The notes: generated by a model from the sequence alone, not told the origin. DNA of 64,000 nucleotides from Desulfococcus multivorans (GCF_001854245.1 NZ_CP015381.1:832001-896000), one strand, 5' to 3'; shown: positions 38,796 through 51,068, counted from the first letter of the stretch. Numbers and translations are program-made.

Positions 38796-39137
38796 AAATC
38801 TCGCGATGTTGACGGTGGGCGTCAACACTATCAACAAAATTTGTCAAATCGAAGACAAAATATAGCTGTGTTCGCAGTGCCGGATTTTGTCGAACATTTG
38901 AATATCTTGAACACAGGCGGTATGAAATTCATTATTTTTCCAGAGCGGCAGACCGGCTCATTTATATCAGCTATCTGAATTCATAAGTATAGTGAACATG
39001 TTTCGCTGCCGTGGATGCCGAAATGAGCAACGAAAGAAAAAAGGATTCCGAATTAGCGTATGAACTGGTATTTATCTTGCTCTGCCGATAAGGTGTGTTT
39101 TGCGCATAAGAAAATTTATCACAATTGGGGATTCTGA

Positions 39138-41087
39138 GTGACATCCATATCGGGACCGGCCCATACGGGGGGAATACGATTCAGACTTCACAGCAAATTT
39201 TTGCTGGGCGTTGTCGTGTTGGAATGCCTGATCATGATTACGACGATCTTTGTGGTCGAGAAGCAGATGCGGGACTCGATTCTGGCAGAGTTCCTGAAGC
39301 GCGGGCATTCCATCAGCCGGAATCTGGCAGCATTGAACACCAATTATATCGCAACGTTCAATTACGTGAGCATTGAACAGGTCGTCGCCAAGGTAACGGA
39401 GGAAAACGATCTGGAGTATGCCCTTGTTCAGCTTTTTGACGGCGATGTTGCGGCATTCAGCGGCAACGATACCTACAAAAAGACGCAGATTATCGGAACT
39501 GAAACCGATACGAAGGCGCTTGTCGCGACGGAAGAGATAGTCCAATACCTTCATTTCGGAAATACGCCGGAGAAGGTATGCGACATTGCCACGCCGGTGT
39601 ATATCAAAGACAAAAAATGGGCGACGGTCAGAATCGGCATGTCTTTGAAATACATCAAAAAAGCTATACATAAAACCCGAATTACGCTGTTGACCCTCGG
39701 CGTGATCGTACTTTTTGCATCCTGCATGTTATCGGTTATTCTCGCAAGACGAATTTCCAAACCTGTGAGCGCACTCGTCAAGAGCGTGGAAGCCATCACC
39801 GGCGGCGATTATGACTGCAACATAGAGGTCCATTCCAATGATGAGATCGGTTTTCTTGGAAACCGGTTTTCCTTCATGCAGAAAACGCTTAAAGAGAACA
39901 TTGAACTGCTCAAGGATTCCAACGCCGAACTCATGCTTCATAACCAGCGCCTGCAGGGGCTTTTCAAGGCCAGCCAGGCCATCAATTCCCTCCAGGATTA
40001 TCAATATCCCTACCAGCTCATTATCGATTCGGCTCTCGAAGCCACCACCGCTCAGGCGGGTTTTCTGACCTTGATAGGGGAAGATGAACGGTTGATGACG
40101 GTCGCCCGGAAAAGCCGAGACGCCGATGACCACATCCTCGATATCGCAACCAAGGTAATCGTAGAAAAACAAAATGTTATTCTCGGAAATCCGTTTCAAT
40201 CCTATAGACGGATTTATTCGTGTAATTTCAGTTTTGAACCCCTGCAGGAGGATCTGAAATACTGTACCATCGGCATGGATTTTTTGCCCGATTATGAATT
40301 GATATCGGTGCCGCTGCGCCAGTCTTATGAAATCAAGGGTTTTATCAACCTGATCCGCAGGAAAATGTCAGGAAAGCTCAGCGAGTCCGAAAGACAGATT
40401 ATTTCCGTATTGACCAGCCACGCTGCAATCGCCCTCGACAATAAAAAACTTTTCCTGGAACTGGACCAGGCCTATTTCAGTTCAATCCGATCTCTTGCCA
40501 AGTCTTTGGAATTAAAAGATGAATATACATATGGTCATTCCGAGCGCGTCGCCAGGATTTGCGTCGACATCGGCAGGAAAATGTCACTTGATGAAAAAAA
40601 ATTGCGCGTGCTGCAAAATGCGGCGCTACTTCATGATATCGGAAAGATCGGTGTGCTCGAAAGCATTCTCAACAAGACCGGGAAGCTCGATGAAAACGAG
40701 TTTCATTCCATTCGTAAGCATCCTGATTTCGGGGATGAAATCTTGAAGCCGACCGCGAGCCTCAGAGAGGAGCGCGCCATCGTGCGCCACCACCATGAAC
40801 GAGAAGACGGGCGGGGGTATCCGGACGGTCTATCCGGCGATCAGCTCAGTCTGTCCGAAAAAATTATCATTGTCGCCGATGCGTTCGACGCGATGAACTC
40901 CAGGCGTCCATACCGTGAGCCCCTCAAGCCGGAAGCGATTCGACGGGAATTGCTCAAGAACAAAGGCACCCAGTTCGATTCCGATGTCGTGCATGCCGCC
41001 CTCGAGATTTTCGAAAAGCTGATCAACGAAAAAGATCAAGAGGATATGTCTACCAACGTGGTGCCCCTCAGAATCTACCGGACGTAA
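39138..41087 (+). CDS. Membrane sensor with HAMP, GAF-like and HD-GYP domains (c-di-GMP phosphodiesterase candidate)
   Basis: This 649-residue protein has a membrane helix at about residues 20-40, a periplasmic sensor domain to about 180, a second helix at 183-205 and a HAMP linker (ARRISKPVSALVKSVEAITGGDY). A GAF-like region follows at about 270-440 and then a C-terminal HD-GYP domain with HDIGKIGV and HHHEREDGRGYPDG. The HD and GYP residues expected for cyclic-di-GMP hydrolysis are intact. The start is a GTG with GGGG seven bases upstream. Codon use looks more AT-rich than in the flanking genes. It stands next to an operon whose regulator has the same output domain. Confidence 0.88.
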   Translation: MTSISGPAHTGGIRFRLHSKFLLGVVVLECLIMITTIFVVEKQMRDSILAEFLKRGHSISRNLAALNTNYIATFNYVSIEQVVAKVTEENDLEYALVQLFDGDVAAFSGNDTYKKTQIIGTETDTKALVATEEIVQYLHFGNTPEKVCDIATPVYIKDKKWATVRIGMSLKYIKKAIHKTRITLLTLGVIVLFASCMLSVILARRISKPVSALVKSVEAITGGDYDCNIEVHSNDEIGFLGNRFSFMQKTLKENIELLKDSNAELMLHNQRLQGLFKASQAINSLQDYQYPYQLIIDSALEATTAQAGFLTLIGEDERLMTVARKSRDADDHILDIATKVIVEKQNVILGNPFQSYRRIYSCNFSFEPLQEDLKYCTIGMDFLPDYELISVPLRQSYEIKGFINLIRRKMSGKLSESERQIISVLTSHAAIALDNKKLFLELDQAYFSSIRSLAKSLELKDEYTYGHSERVARICVDIGRKMSLDEKKLRVLQNAALLHDIGKIGVLESILNKTGKLDENEFHSIRKHPDFGDEILKPTASLREERAIVRHHHEREDGRGYPDGLSGDQLSLSEKIIIVADAFDAMNSRRPYREPLKPEAIRRELLKNKGTQFDSDVVHAALEIFEKLINEKDQEDMSTNVVPLRIYRT

Positions 41088-41164
41088 CGGTGGCGGTTTC
41101 CCAGAAGGTCCGATATTCGCGTTACCCATCCTTTTCGTTACCAGGGTGCGGAACCGGTTGAATA

Positions 41165-41743
41165 TCAGGTGCCGGGATTTTGTTCGGGCTTGTCGCCGGT
41201 GATCCAGACACGGAAAAAGCCGTTTGCCGCGATGCGCCCCGAAATTCCGCTTTCGTGCATCATTCCGATGATGGCCGACGGGGGGTGAAAGCGACTGTGC
41301 ATGAGGAGCAGCTTTTCGACCAACGCCACGGCCCGAGCCGTGATTCGCCTGAGGTCCGGCTCCTCGATCAGAAGTCGCCCCCCGGGTTTCAGGATGCGCG
41401 CGAACTCCGCGACGGCGACCTCCTGACGGCGGAAATGGTGAAGGGCATCCACGACAAGAATTCGATCAAAGGCCGCATCGGGAAACGGCAAGCATTCGGC
41501 TGCAGCCGACACCGCCCAAAGATCTTTTCGAACGGCTTCGGCCAGCATGGGCCGGGATAGGTCGCTGACGACGAGGCCGTCTACCCAATTCCGGAGATGT
41601 GTCGAGACCCGGCCGGTACCGCCGCCGGCGTCCAGAAGCATTCCCCTCGCGGGCAGTCGCAGCAGCCGGGTGACGAGGCGGCGGTCAGGCGGGCCCAGCA
41701 GACGGTCATAGACCGGCGCTGCAAATCGGAAATGGTCGATCAT
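41165..41743 (-). CDS. Class I SAM-dependent methyltransferase (UbiE/Methyltransf_11-like)
   Basis: This 192-residue protein has the SAM-binding motif I LLDAGGGTGRVSTHL, the acidic end of strand 2 (VVSDLS), AECLPFPDAAFDRILVVDALHHF, and ILKPGGRLLIEEPD, all typical of small-molecule methyltransferases. GAGGAG nine bases before the ATG at 41743 supports this start over a longer frame. It follows the HD-GYP regulator gene by 52 bases and may be the last gene of that operon. The substrate is unknown. Confidence 0.85.
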   Translation of the reverse strand: MIDHFRFAAPVYDRLLGPPDRRLVTRLLRLPARGMLLDAGGGTGRVSTHLRNWVDGLVVSDLSRPMLAEAVRKDLWAVSAAAECLPFPDAAFDRILVVDALHHFRRQEVAVAEFARILKPGGRLLIEEPDLRRITARAVALVEKLLLMHSRFHPPSAIIGMMHESGISGRIAANGFFRVWITGDKPEQNPGT

Positions 41744-41795
41744 GAAAACGAACTCCTCAACACTGGCGTTACTGAATGTGGGATACCGTGTTCCG

Positions 41796-42887
41796 TTATT
41801 GGGACAGCAGCACTCGCTCCTCTTCAAAATCGGCATTCTCCAGAGCGATTTTTCTGAACTCGTCCGACAGATCGAGAAACGCGTCCACGACATCCGGATC
41901 GAAGTGGGTTCCCCGTCCCTCCCGAATCATCGCCACTGCGGTTTCATGGGGATAGGGCGGCTTGTAAACCCTTTTGCTGATCAAGGCGTCATAGACGTCG
42001 GCCACGGCCATCAGCCGACCGAAGAGGGGGATCTCTTCTCCCTTGAGTCCTTGAGGATATCCGGTGCCGTCCCATTTTTCCTGATGGCTGTATGCGATTT
42101 CGCGGGCAACCGAGAGAAAGGAATCCTGACCCAATTTTTTTTCGGAGGCTAAAATGGCATCCCTCCCGTAGACGGTGTGCTGTTTCATTTCTTCGAATTC
42201 CGCTTCAGTCAGCTCCCCCGGTTTGAGCAGGATGTTGTCACGCACGCCGACCTTGCCGATGTCATGGAGGGGTGCGGATTTGACCAGAAGCTCGATGGCG
42301 GTGTCGGTGAGACGTTCTCGAAACTTGGGATGAGTTTTCAGATGCTCGGCCAGGATTCTGACGTAATGCTGGGTGCGCCTGATGTGCCCGCCTGTTTCCG
42401 GATCGCGGTATTCGGCCAGAGTTCCCATGCTCTGTATGGTGACGTCCTGGGTCAGAACCAGCTGGCGGGTACGCTCGCGAACCAGGTCTTCCAGATGGTC
42501 CCGGTAGCGTTTAAGTTCCAGCTGGTTTCGAACCCTGGCTTTGACCAGGGCGGGACTGAAGGGTTTCGTGATATAGTCCACAGCCCCCAGACCAAGCCCT
42601 CTCGCCTCATCCTCCTCGTCGCTCATGGCGGTCAAAAACACAATGGGAATATCCCGGGTTTCGGGAACGGCCTTCAGTCGGCGACACACCTCGTATCCAT
42701 CCATGCCGGGCATCATGATATCCAGGAGAATCAAATCCGGGGGCTCGTCCGCTATGGCTTCCAGGGCCGTTTCACCGTCCATGGCCACGCGGAGGTCGAA
42801 ATCCTTGCCCAGCGCTTCGACCAGGATATCGATGTTGGTTTCGGTGTCGTCCACGATCATGACGGTACAAGTCGATATGTCACACAT
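41796..42887 (-). CDS. Response regulator with HD-GYP output domain (RpfG-like)
   Basis: This 363-residue regulator has a receiver domain (VMIVDDTETNIDILVEAL, phospho-acceptor Asp in LILLDIMMPGMDGYEV) joined by a helix to an HD-GYP domain with HDIGKVGV and YSHQEKWDGTGYPQG. It should hydrolyse cyclic-di-GMP when phosphorylated. It is encoded 36 bases after a hybrid kinase that ends in an HPt domain, so that HPt is the likely phosphate donor. GAGG eight bases upstream supports the ATG at 42887; a GTG three codons earlier is possible. Confidence 0.9.
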   Translation of the reverse strand: MCDISTCTVMIVDDTETNIDILVEALGKDFDLRVAMDGETALEAIADEPPDLILLDIMMPGMDGYEVCRRLKAVPETRDIPIVFLTAMSDEEDEARGLGLGAVDYITKPFSPALVKARVRNQLELKRYRDHLEDLVRERTRQLVLTQDVTIQSMGTLAEYRDPETGGHIRRTQHYVRILAEHLKTHPKFRERLTDTAIELLVKSAPLHDIGKVGVRDNILLKPGELTEAEFEEMKQHTVYGRDAILASEKKLGQDSFLSVAREIAYSHQEKWDGTGYPQGLKGEEIPLFGRLMAVADVYDALISKRVYKPPYPHETAVAMIREGRGTHFDPDVVDAFLDLSDEFRKIALENADFEEERVLLSQ

Positions 42888-42923
42888 ATGTCTCACCTCG
42901 TTTCTGGTGTGTCCGGAAAAGGG

Positions 42924-45900
42924 TTATTCATCCTCGGTCGACGCCAGCAATCTTTTCACGACTGCCGTCGCTTCCCTGAACCGATATCTGTCGATCAACC
43001 TGCCAAGTTCCGCAATTTTCGGGAAAACCGGGTCCGGCCAGGCCAGGATGTTGATTTGGGCCATGATGTCTCTGATCGGAATGGGCTTTCCTTTGATAAG
43101 ATGGGGCTGCATCTCGGAGAGGAGGCGTTTTAATGTGTTCAGATCCGCTGTTGCCGCTCCACGAAACGCCAGGGCGGTGCCATTCGGCGACATCGCCTTT
43201 GATGATACTTCATCAGGCGTGTCAGGTTGCATTATCCGATCCCGAAGGGTGTCGAGAACGGCCTCAAGGGCCGATTCGAATATCCGGATTCGCTTCGCGA
43301 TCTCCACCCGGTCTCCTCCGTTCAGAGCAGACTCCAGTTCCGTCGACGCCCTGTAAAGGGCTGATGCCCCGATATTCCCGGCGACGCCTTTCAGCGAGTG
43401 AAGCCTTCGGCGGCCGGGTTCCGGGTCCTTCGACATCAAGGACGTCGTGATCTCGAGAGAGACGGCCTGGTTCTCCTGATAGAATTTTTTCAACAGGCTC
43501 AGATATAGATCCGCGTTTCCGCCCACGCGGGAAAGGCCGTGCTTGACGGAAATGCCCGGCAGATCCGTTGAAATCGATGGCGGCATCGGGGATTCAAACG
43601 TCGGTCCGTGGATGGATGAAGGAAGACCCGGTTTGTTTGGCGGCACCGTTCCGGAAAGCATTTCCGCGGATGAAATGTCGGACTCCCCGCGGGAAATCCA
43701 TTTGATCAGAACGGAAAAGAGCGTTTCCGGATCGATGGGCTTGGCGATGTGCTCGTTCATACCGGCTTCGATACATTTCTCTCGATCTCCGGTCAAGGCA
43801 TGGGCCGTCATGGCGACGATGGGGATCAGGGGAGACGATCCCTTTGCGTGGGATGCATCGGATGCGGGAGAAAGATGCGGACCGCCTGATGTCCGAATGC
43901 GTCGGGTTGTCTCGAATCCGTCCATGGACGGCATCTGGATATCCATGAACACCAGGTCGTACCGTTTGGTTTCCAGGGCTTCGAGGGCGGCTTTGCCGTC
44001 GGCGGCGACATCCACCCTCACGCCCATCTGTTCCAGCAGCTCCACGGCAACCTGGCGGTTGATGTCGTTGTCTTCCACCAAAAGGACCCTGGCGCCGAGG
44101 ATCCGCTTCAGCGCTTCCGGCGGCACAACAGGTTTCGAGAGGATACGCGGCGGTACGGAGACGTCTTTTTGGAACAGGCCCATGATGGTGTTGAACAGCA
44201 CGGACGGGTGGGTCGGTTTCAGGAGAAAGCCGTCAAGGACGTTCACATCCGTTTGGGCGGTGATCTCCTCGCGGCTGTAGGCCGTTACCATGATAACCGC
44301 GGGTATGTGCGGTTTGGGAAGCGTTTCTTTGATCCGACGGGCGGCTTCCACGCCGTCCATCCCCGGCATTTTCCAGTCCATGAGGACCAGGGGGTAAGGT
44401 CGTCCTTCCCCTATGGCGTGTTCAAGCTCCGCCAGAGCGACTTCCCCGGAACCGGCCGTAGACACCTCGAAAGTCATCGCTGTAAGATAATCCTTCAGGA
44501 TATTCCGGGCGGTGGCGCTGTCATCAACCACCAGGACCCGCATTCCCCGGAGTCCGCCGACAGCCTGGACGCGTTTCCGACGGGCGTTTTCATCAAGGCC
44601 GAATACGGCTGTGAACCGAAAAACCGAGCCTTTGCCGATCTCGGACTCGATCTCGATTTCTCCGCCCATCAACTCCACCAGCCGTTTGCTGATGGTTAAG
44701 CCCAGACCGGTGCCGCCATATCTGCGGGTGGTGGACGAGTCGGCCTGGGTAAAAGGGTTGAAAAGCTTTTCAGCCTGATCCCGGGTCATGCCGATGCCCG
44801 TGTCACGCACCTCGAAACCTAAGGTAACGTTGCTGCCGACGTTCTTCTGGGTCGTCACCGAGACGACAATTTCGCCTTTCTCGGTGAATTTGACGGCATT
44901 TCCCAAAAGGTTGATCAGGATCTGACTCAGCCGGACCGGGTCGCCTACGAGGACCTGGGGTACGTCCCGAGAAACGGCGATCAACAGTTCCAGACCCTTG
45001 TCTCGGGTTTTTCCGGAGATGAGGACCGACACGTTGTTCATGACTTCTTCCAGGTGAAAGGTCACCTGTTCCATGTCGAGTTTGCCGGCCTCAATTTTGG
45101 AAAAATCAAGGATATCGTTGATGATTCTGAGCAGGCTGTGGGCGGACACATGAATTTTTTGAAGATAATCCATTTGTTTGGGGGTCAGGGGCGTCTGCAT
45201 GGCCAGGTAGGTCATGCCGATGACGGCATTCATGGGTGTACGGATTTCATGGCTCATGTTGGCCAAGAATTCACTCTTGGCCCTGTTGGCCCGATCCGCC
45301 GCCGACTTTGCCCGACGAAGCTCCTCCTCCTTCTGTTTGATTTCCGTAATGTCTCTGCTGACGCCGATCAACCCCAATATCTCTCCGGTGTGGCCGAATA
45401 TGGGTCGCATATCGCAGAGCATCCATCGTGTCCGTCCTTGCCGGTCCGTGTATCGCCATTCACGTCCCTTGATGGTTTGGCCGTTGTGAATCACGGCTTT
45501 TTCAGAAGCATAGTTTCGTTCGGCTTCCCCTCGAGGCAAGATATCGAAATCGGTCTTTCCTAAAAGTTCTTTCCAGTGGGTATGGTCGGTAAGGTCGGCA
45601 TAAGACTGGCTGGCGGCGGTGAATCGGTGGGTACGGTCCTTGATGTAGATGAAGTCGGATGTCTCCTCCAGCAGCGAGACAAAATCCCGATTGAGCGCGG
45701 TCATCTCCGTAAGGTCCCGGAAAGTGACGACGGCGCCGACCACCTGACCATTCTTCCGGATGGGGGTGCTGGTATATTCCACTGGAAAGCATGTACCGTT
45801 CTTGCGCCAGAGAACCTCCTGGGTTACATGGTCCTGGACGCCCCGGGTGTATGCCGCCGACATGGGGCACTTCTCCTCAGGGTAGGGTTGACCGTCCACG

Positions 45901-47180
45901 GTCGAGTGGTGGATCAGGTTATGGATACGTCGCCCCAGGAGTTCGTCGGCCGTGAAGTCGAGAAGCCGAACCGCGGCGGGATTGATAAAGATCGTCCGTC
46001 CGTCGTTATCCACCCCAAAGATGCCTTCCCCCGCGGATTCCAGGATGAGTCGGCTTTGCTCTTCGGCTTCGCGGAGGGCCGCTTTCTGGCGTCGGATCTG
46101 GAAGATCCAGACCAGACCGACAAGCATCACGATAAGAAGAATGCCGCCTCCGATCATGACGGTTTTCATCAGAAGCGTTTTGTGGGCCTGCCGGCGGTTG
46201 GCGGAATTGAAGATGAGCCGGTTCATGTCGACATCGGCTCTGGATACGAGTCCTGCGCCGTGAAGATGCTTCAACATCTCCCGCCATCGCTCGGGGTTGG
46301 TATGACCGGGCTCCACAAAAGGATAATGCATCAGATGCGCGATCTTATGTGCCTGGAACCGGTTGAAATCGGCAAAATCCATTACCGGAAGGATTCGCCT
46401 GAACTCCCATTCGATCCTGTCGGCCACCTCATGGGTATGTTCCATGGCGTAATGCCAGCCCCGGAGCGAGGCCTGAGTAAATCGTCGGACCATGTCGGGG
46501 TTTTCGTCCACAAGCTGCTTGCGGGTGAAAAGACTGTCGCCGTAAAAGCCGACGCCGTAAGAGGACGGATTGATGGAGACCAGATGCAGACCCATCTGCC
46601 GAGCGATCCACTCTGCTGCCAGGGTATCGTCCGGAATGACGTCCACCTCCCCCGTAAGCAGATCCGGAACGCCAAAACGGACGGGATGAGCCGGCACCTT
46701 TTCGGGATCGATACCTTCGGCGCGCAACATGGCCTGCATCTCCACATCGGACGCATCCCCGGGTTTTCGTCCGACCCGCAGTCGTAAGAGATCCGCTGGA
46801 GAGGTGAGTGCCGTCGTGCCAAGGGCATAAAAGGCGACGGCGCTCTGCTGAAAAATGGAAGCCAGGATCACGAGGGGCAATCCCTGATCCTGGGCTGCCA
46901 GGATATCCACCGCGCCAATGCCGAAATGGGCACGCCCTTCCGCCACTGCCGTCAGCGTGTCGACCTTGGTCTGATCCGGGTTTAAGCCGGATCGGATTTC
47001 AACCTCCAGGCCGGCATCCCGGTAGTACCCTTTCCACAATGCCGCGTAGTATCCTGCGAACTGAAACTGATGATCCCATCGAAGCTGCAGGACGATTTTT
47101 TCCAAGGCATCAGCGGGGGGGACGCCAAGCCCGCACAGCACCAGCATCAAAGCCGCGCCAATCATGCGACATCGCATCAT
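42924..47180 (-). CDS. Hybrid histidine kinase with NMT1/ThiY-like periplasmic binding domain, two PAS, two receivers and HPt
   Basis: This 1418-residue sensor carries its own ligand-binding domain. Order: signal peptide ([20 protein letters not shown]), NMT1-like binding domain about residues 25-320 ([21 protein letters not shown], as in ThiY/SsuA proteins), membrane helix about 338-361, PAS about 375-490, PAS about 500-615, HisKA with His644 in [10 protein letters not shown], HATPase, receiver 1 ([10 protein letters not shown], Asp in [11 protein letters not shown]), receiver 2 ([21 protein letters not shown]) and a C-terminal HPt ([14 protein letters not shown]). I place the start at 47180; a GTG at 47291 overlapping the previous stop (GTGA) is possible but would put 37 residues before the signal peptide. 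The binding domain suggests sensing of a thiamine-precursor- or sulfonate-like molecule. Confidence 0.88.
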   Translation of the reverse strand: MMRCRMIGAALMLVLCGLGVPPADALEKIVLQLRWDHQFQFAGYYAALWKGYYRDAGLEVEIRSGLNPDQTKVDTLTAVAEGRAHFGIGAVDILAAQDQGLPLVILASIFQQSAVAFYALGTTALTSPADLLRLRVGRKPGDASDVEMQAMLRAEGIDPEKVPAHPVRFGVPDLLTGEVDVIPDDTLAAEWIARQMGLHLVSINPSSYGVGFYGDSLFTRKQLVDENPDMVRRFTQASLRGWHYAMEHTHEVADRIEWEFRRILPVMDFADFNRFQAHKIAHLMHYPFVEPGHTNPERWREMLKHLHGAGLVSRADVDMNRLIFNSANRRQAHKTLLMKTVMIGGGILLIVMLVGLVWIFQIRRQKAALREAEEQSRLILESAGEGIFGVDNDGRTIFINPAAVRLLDFTADELLGRRIHNLIHHSTVDGQPYPEEKCPMSAAYTRGVQDHVTQEVLWRKNGTCFPVEYTSTPIRKNGQVVGAVVTFRDLTEMTALNRDFVSLLEETSDFIYIKDRTHRFTAASQSYADLTDHTHWKELLGKTDFDILPRGEAERNYASEKAVIHNGQTIKGREWRYTDRQGRTRWMLCDMRPIFGHTGEILGLIGVSRDITEIKQKEEELRRAKSAADRANRAKSEFLANMSHEIRTPMNAVIGMTYLAMQTPLTPKQMDYLQKIHVSAHSLLRIINDILDFSKIEAGKLDMEQVTFHLEEVMNNVSVLISGKTRDKGLELLIAVSRDVPQVLVGDPVRLSQILINLLGNAVKFTEKGEIVVSVTTQKNVGSNVTLGFEVRDTGIGMTRDQAEKLFNPFTQADSSTTRRYGGTGLGLTISKRLVELMGGEIEIESEIGKGSVFRFTAVFGLDENARRKRVQAVGGLRGMRVLVVDDSATARNILKDYLTAMTFEVSTAGSGEVALAELEHAIGEGRPYPLVLMDWKMPGMDGVEAARRIKETLPKPHIPAVIMVTAYSREEITAQTDVNVLDGFLLKPTHPSVLFNTIMGLFQKDVSVPPRILSKPVVPPEALKRILGARVLLVEDNDINRQVAVELLEQMGVRVDVAADGKAALEALETKRYDLVFMDIQMPSMDGFETTRRIRTSGGPHLSPASDASHAKGSSPLIPIVAMTAHALTGDREKCIEAGMNEHIAKPIDPETLFSVLIKWISRGESDISSAEMLSGTVPPNKPGLPSSIHGPTFESPMPPSISTDLPGISVKHGLSRVGGNADLYLSLLKKFYQENQAVSLEITTSLMSKDPEPGRRRLHSLKGVAGNIGASALYRASTELESALNGGDRVEIAKRIRIFESALEAVLDTLRDRIMQPDTPDEVSSKAMSPNGTALAFRGAATADLNTLKRLLSEMQPHLIKGKPIPIRDIMAQINILAWPDPVFPKIAELGRLIDRYRFREATAVVKRLLASTEDE

Positions 47181-47287
47181 GAAACAATGCCGTCTCCATT
47201 GTTTTCTTCGATGAAAACGGTTTTCCCTCCAAGCCTGATTTGTCAAAAGGCTCTCAGGCGGAGGGCGGTCGAGATTCACCGAGGTTG

Positions 47288-50200
47288 TCACGGTCCGTCA
47301 TTCCTTTCAACCTTCTCGAGGAGTTCATCCAGCGTCGTCAAGGCTTCCTTATATTGATATTTGTCGATTTGATGCCTCAGTGTCTCCAGCCGGCGGGAGA
47401 AACGCCGGGGCCAGACCGCTCCGTCAATCTCTGTCATGAGGATTTTGCTCTGTCGGGGTTGGCGCTTCTGCACCGGGGATTTCAGTCGGATAAGAAGGTC
47501 CCGGAGCATGTCCGGGGTCATCTCTCCGGCCCGGCCGGCGCTCCGTTCCGGTGAATCCGTTTCGGAGACGAAGGGTTTCAACGCATCGAGAATCTTTTTC
47601 AAGGCTGCACCGAACGGCTCTAACCGCTCTTGACTATCCTCTATTTCACCCTTCCGGAGGGCCGATTCCAGCTCGCCTGCTGCGATCTCGAGTTCCCGGG
47701 CGCCGATGTTGCCCGCAACGCCCTTCAGTGTATGGGCCAGGCGCAGGGCCAGCGGCGCGTCGTTCCGGGCCAGTGCTTCCCGAATCTCATCGGCGGCGCT
47801 TCCATGATCCTGATAGAATTTTTTCAGGAGGCGTCTATAGAGGGCTTCGTTGTTTCCCACGCGCATCAGGCCGTTTTCGACCGAAATTCCCGATATCTCG
47901 TTCAAATTCGGTTCCGGACCTGAGGGTGACGGCGGGCTTTCGATTTCGACGGGTTGGGGCGGTGGTGTGCGGTCGGTCGGCGGAATCCATCTAACCATCG
48001 CCGCGAACAGCGCTTCCGGGTCGATGGGTTTGGTGATGTGATCGTTCATTCCGGCGGCCAGGCTTTTGTCCCGATCTCCGGCCATGGCATGGGCCGTCAT
48101 GGCAATGATCGGGGTCGGCGCGGCGACGCCCGAAGTTTTCATGCGCTGCTTCTCGATTTCCCGAATGCGGCGCGTTGCGGTCAATCCATCCATCACCGGC
48201 ATTTGAATATCCATCAGCACCAGATCGTAATTTTCGGCCTGCCATGCTTCGAGGGCCGCTTTTCCGTCGTCGGCGAGATCCACGACCAACCCCATCTGCG
48301 TCAGGAGTTCCAGGGCGACCTGCTGATTGATGTCGTTGTCTTCGGCCAGGAGCACGCGTGCGCCTTTGATCCGTCGCTTGTCTGCCGGATCCATTGTCGA
48401 GGCGGTTTCGGCGGATGTCTGGGGGGAGTCTCCGATGCCGAGTACCTCCGTGATGGTGTTGAAAAGTGCGGACTGGCTGGCGGGTTTGATGAGGAAGCCC
48501 TCGAGCCCGACAGCCGCCGCCTGTTTCATCACCGCCTCATGACCGTATGCCGTGATCATGATGACCACGGGAATGTGGGGCAGGTTCATTTCCTGCTTGA
48601 TGCGCCTGGAGGTGTCGACACCGTCCATGCCCGGCATCTTCCAGTCCATCAATACGAGATCGAATGCCCGGCCCTTTTGGGCCTCGGACGCCAGCAGTAC
48701 CAGCGCCGCTTCCCCGGAATCGGCCGTGGATACCTCAAAGGAGAGGGCCTCCAGGTAACCTTTCAAAATCTCCTGGGAGGTCTTGCTGTCGTCCACCACC
48801 AGCACCCGAAGCCCCTTCAGGTCGGCTGAATGCCGCCGATGTCGCCGTGCTCCGGCATTGTTGTCCTGGAGATCGAAGACTGCGGTAAAACTGAAGGTGG
48901 ATCCTTTGCCCTCCTCGGTTTCAAATCCGATTTCACCCCCCATCAGGTCCACCAGTCGTTTGCTGATGGTGAGCCCCAACCCCGTGCCGCCGTATTTTCG
49001 GGTGGTGGATGTGTCTGCCTGGATAAAGGCGCGAAACAGCTTATCCGACTGTTCCCGGCTCATCCCGATGCCGGTGTCCTTGATCGAAAATCGCAGGGTT
49101 ACCTTCCGATCTTCACGCCGTTCCAGTTCCGCCGATACAAAGATTTCACCTTTTTCAGTGAATTTGACGGCATTTCCCGCCAGGTTGATGAGCACTTGTC
49201 CCAATCTGAGGGGATCTCCCACAAGGTTCATGGGCATGTTCGGAGCCGTGGCGATAATCAATTCCAGGCCCTTGTCCTGGGCCTTGACGGAGATCAGATT
49301 GGCCAAATTGTCCAGAACATCCTCCAGGTGGAACGGTACCTTCTCGAGATCCAGTCTGCCGGCTTCAATTTTGGAAAAATCGAGAATATCATTGATGATC
49401 CTGAGGAGCGCATAGGCCGAGACGTTGATTTTTTTCAGGTAATCCCTTTGCTTGGGCGTGAGCTCTGTTCTGAGGGCCAGATAGGTCATGCCGATGATGG
49501 CATTCATGGGGGTCCGGATTTCATGGCTCATATTGGCCAGAAATTCGCTTTTGGCACGATTGGCCTTGTCCGCCGCGCGACGCGCCCGGCGCAGTTCCGC
49601 CTCAGTTCTTTTTAGATAAGTGATATTCTTGCTGATACTGATGAGGCCCAGTACATTGCCTTCCAGATCATAAAACGGACGCTTGTCGCAGAGCATCCAA
49701 CCCACACCGCCGTTGGCGTCCGTGTACTGCAGTTCGTGGGCTTCTATCACCTCTCTCTTCTCGATCACTCTTTTATCAAGGGCGTGAGATCTTTCGGCCG
49801 CATCGAGAGGGAGGATTTCGAAAACCGTTTGCCCGGTGAGGTCCTCCCAGTGAGCGTGCCCAATAAGGTCGGCATAGGCCTGACTCGCGGCGGTGAATCG
49901 GTGGGCGGTGTCTTTTACATAGATGAAATCCGGCGTGTGGTCCAGAATGGCCACAAAATCCCGACTGTGTCTGCGCATGCGTTCGGCATGCAAGGTTTGA
50001 CGGATGATGTAAAAGGCCAGGAGCGAAACGACGAACAGGATGCCTACCGAAATGACGGAGAGCTTTCTGCGCATCAGGGCGATTTCGGCGTGGACGTCAT
50101 CGATGTAGATGCCGGTACCGATGATCCAATGCCAGGGTTCGAATCCCTTGACGTAGGAAAGCTTTGGAACGATTTTGGCGGGGGCGTCTTTCCATTGCCA

Positions 50201-50662
50201 CATATAGTCGACATAACCCGCGCCTGATGCCTCCACCACCCGGACAAACTCCATGAAAAGCCGTTTTCCTCGAGGATCCTGAAATTTGGAGACGTCGCGG
50301 CCCTCCAGATCCGTCCGATAGGGATGCATGACCATTCGCGGAATCTTGTCGTTTATCCAGAAATAATCCTTTTTTTCCGGTCCGTAGCGGAGGTTCCGGA
50401 TCTGCTCGACGGCACGTTCCTGGGCTTCCCGACGGCTCATCTTGCCGTCCCGCTCCCAGGTCTCGAAGGTGGCCAGGATACTCCAGGCGGATTCGGTCAA
50501 CTCCCGGATCATTTCACGCTTTCGTGCCAGGAAACTCTCCTCCAGGGCCGGAAGGATGATGAAAAAAATAGCAGTCACGAACAGGATAAGGGTCAGCATC
50601 GCCGGAAGGCCGATGCGAACCGGGATCGATTTTGACAGCTTTTCCTTGAGATGGTCTTGCAT
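47288..50662 (-). CDS. Hybrid histidine kinase with single-Cache sensor, PAS, two receivers and HPt
   Basis: This 1124-residue kinase has a membrane helix at about residues 18-40, a single-Cache periplasmic domain to about 195 ([35 protein letters not shown]), a second helix at 203-222, PAS at 235-350, HisKA with His380, HATPase, two receivers and a C-terminal HPt ([13 protein letters not shown]). From the PAS domain onward it is plainly a paralogue of the next gene, while the sensor is unrelated. AGGAG seven bases upstream fixes the start. It heads the operon that continues with the second hybrid kinase, the HD-GYP regulator and the methyltransferase. Confidence 0.9.
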   Translation of the reverse strand: MQDHLKEKLSKSIPVRIGLPAMLTLILFVTAIFFIILPALEESFLARKREMIRELTESAWSILATFETWERDGKMSRREAQERAVEQIRNLRYGPEKKDYFWINDKIPRMVMHPYRTDLEGRDVSKFQDPRGKRLFMEFVRVVEASGAGYVDYMWQWKDAPAKIVPKLSYVKGFEPWHWIIGTGIYIDDVHAEIALMRRKLSVISVGILFVVSLLAFYIIRQTLHAERMRRHSRDFVAILDHTPDFIYVKDTAHRFTAASQAYADLIGHAHWEDLTGQTVFEILPLDAAERSHALDKRVIEKREVIEAHELQYTDANGGVGWMLCDKRPFYDLEGNVLGLISISKNITYLKRTEAELRRARRAADKANRAKSEFLANMSHEIRTPMNAIIGMTYLALRTELTPKQRDYLKKINVSAYALLRIINDILDFSKIEAGRLDLEKVPFHLEDVLDNLANLISVKAQDKGLELIIATAPNMPMNLVGDPLRLGQVLINLAGNAVKFTEKGEIFVSAELERREDRKVTLRFSIKDTGIGMSREQSDKLFRAFIQADTSTTRKYGGTGLGLTISKRLVDLMGGEIGFETEEGKGSTFSFTAVFDLQDNNAGARRHRRHSADLKGLRVLVVDDSKTSQEILKGYLEALSFEVSTADSGEAALVLLASEAQKGRAFDLVLMDWKMPGMDGVDTSRRIKQEMNLPHIPVVIMITAYGHEAVMKQAAAVGLEGFLIKPASQSALFNTITEVLGIGDSPQTSAETASTMDPADKRRIKGARVLLAEDNDINQQVALELLTQMGLVVDLADDGKAALEAWQAENYDLVLMDIQMPVMDGLTATRRIREIEKQRMKTSGVAAPTPIIAMTAHAMAGDRDKSLAAGMNDHITKPIDPEALFAAMVRWIPPTDRTPPPQPVEIESPPSPSGPEPNLNEISGISVENGLMRVGNNEALYRRLLKKFYQDHGSAADEIREALARNDAPLALRLAHTLKGVAGNIGARELEIAAGELESALRKGEIEDSQERLEPFGAALKKILDALKPFVSETDSPERSAGRAGEMTPDMLRDLLIRLKSPVQKRQPRQSKILMTEIDGAVWPRRFSRRLETLRHQIDKYQYKEALTTLDELLEKVERNDGP

Positions 50663-51068
50663 GGCGTAACTCCTGGATTGAATCGAATATAACCACAGGG
50701 GCTTTCATCCTTCAACCCCGGATCCGACCTTTCAATACCTTGAAAATACTGAAGCCTCTCGGTCGGTAAGAACCGAACCTGACACTGCGTTGCCGATCAG
50801 ATCCACTTTCTCGAGCCGGGAGACCTCGATGTCCGAACCGACACCGCCGTAGCCGGTGAACATGAAAATTTCCACGAGGGGTCGTTTTCTCCCGTCGGGT
50901 CTCATCGTCATCATTTTTTCGCCATTACGTGTTCAATATAATCACTTTTTAGTATCTCATACAACCCAAACCCTTTGTCTCCAGCCTCCGGATTCATGCG
51001 GGATTTCGTTAAAATCGTCCGGAACATCGGCTTGCAAGAGCCGATCCAATGTGATAATCATCATTATT
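50663..51068. other. Intergenic region, no recognised feature
   Basis: About 400 bases between the divergent hybrid kinase and the small gene at 51069. It should contain promoters for both directions, but I could not define one. A 60-codon minus-strand frame (50732-50914) has no ribosome site. AT content rises between 50920 and 51070. Confidence 0.4.

Larger units (their letters stand above)
38493..39137. other. Intergenic region between feoA and the HD-GYP sensor
   Basis: About 645 AT-richer bases separating divergent genes. It contains a possible Fur-like dyad upstream of feoA (38551) and one copy of the miniature element (38732-38795). An additional half-arm, CAACTTTC, lies at 38715. No credible gene was found; an open frame at 38550-38978 covers the repeat and lacks a ribosome site. 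Confidence 0.55.

Noticed and set aside
38550-38978. 142-codon plus-strand frame between feoA and the HD-GYP sensor
   Set aside because: It spans the miniature element and the possible Fur site and lacks a ribosome site.
50732-50914. 60-codon minus-strand frame upstream of the hybrid kinase
   Set aside because: Parts look protein-like, but there is no ribosome site, no recognisable family and no operon context; at most a decayed fragment.
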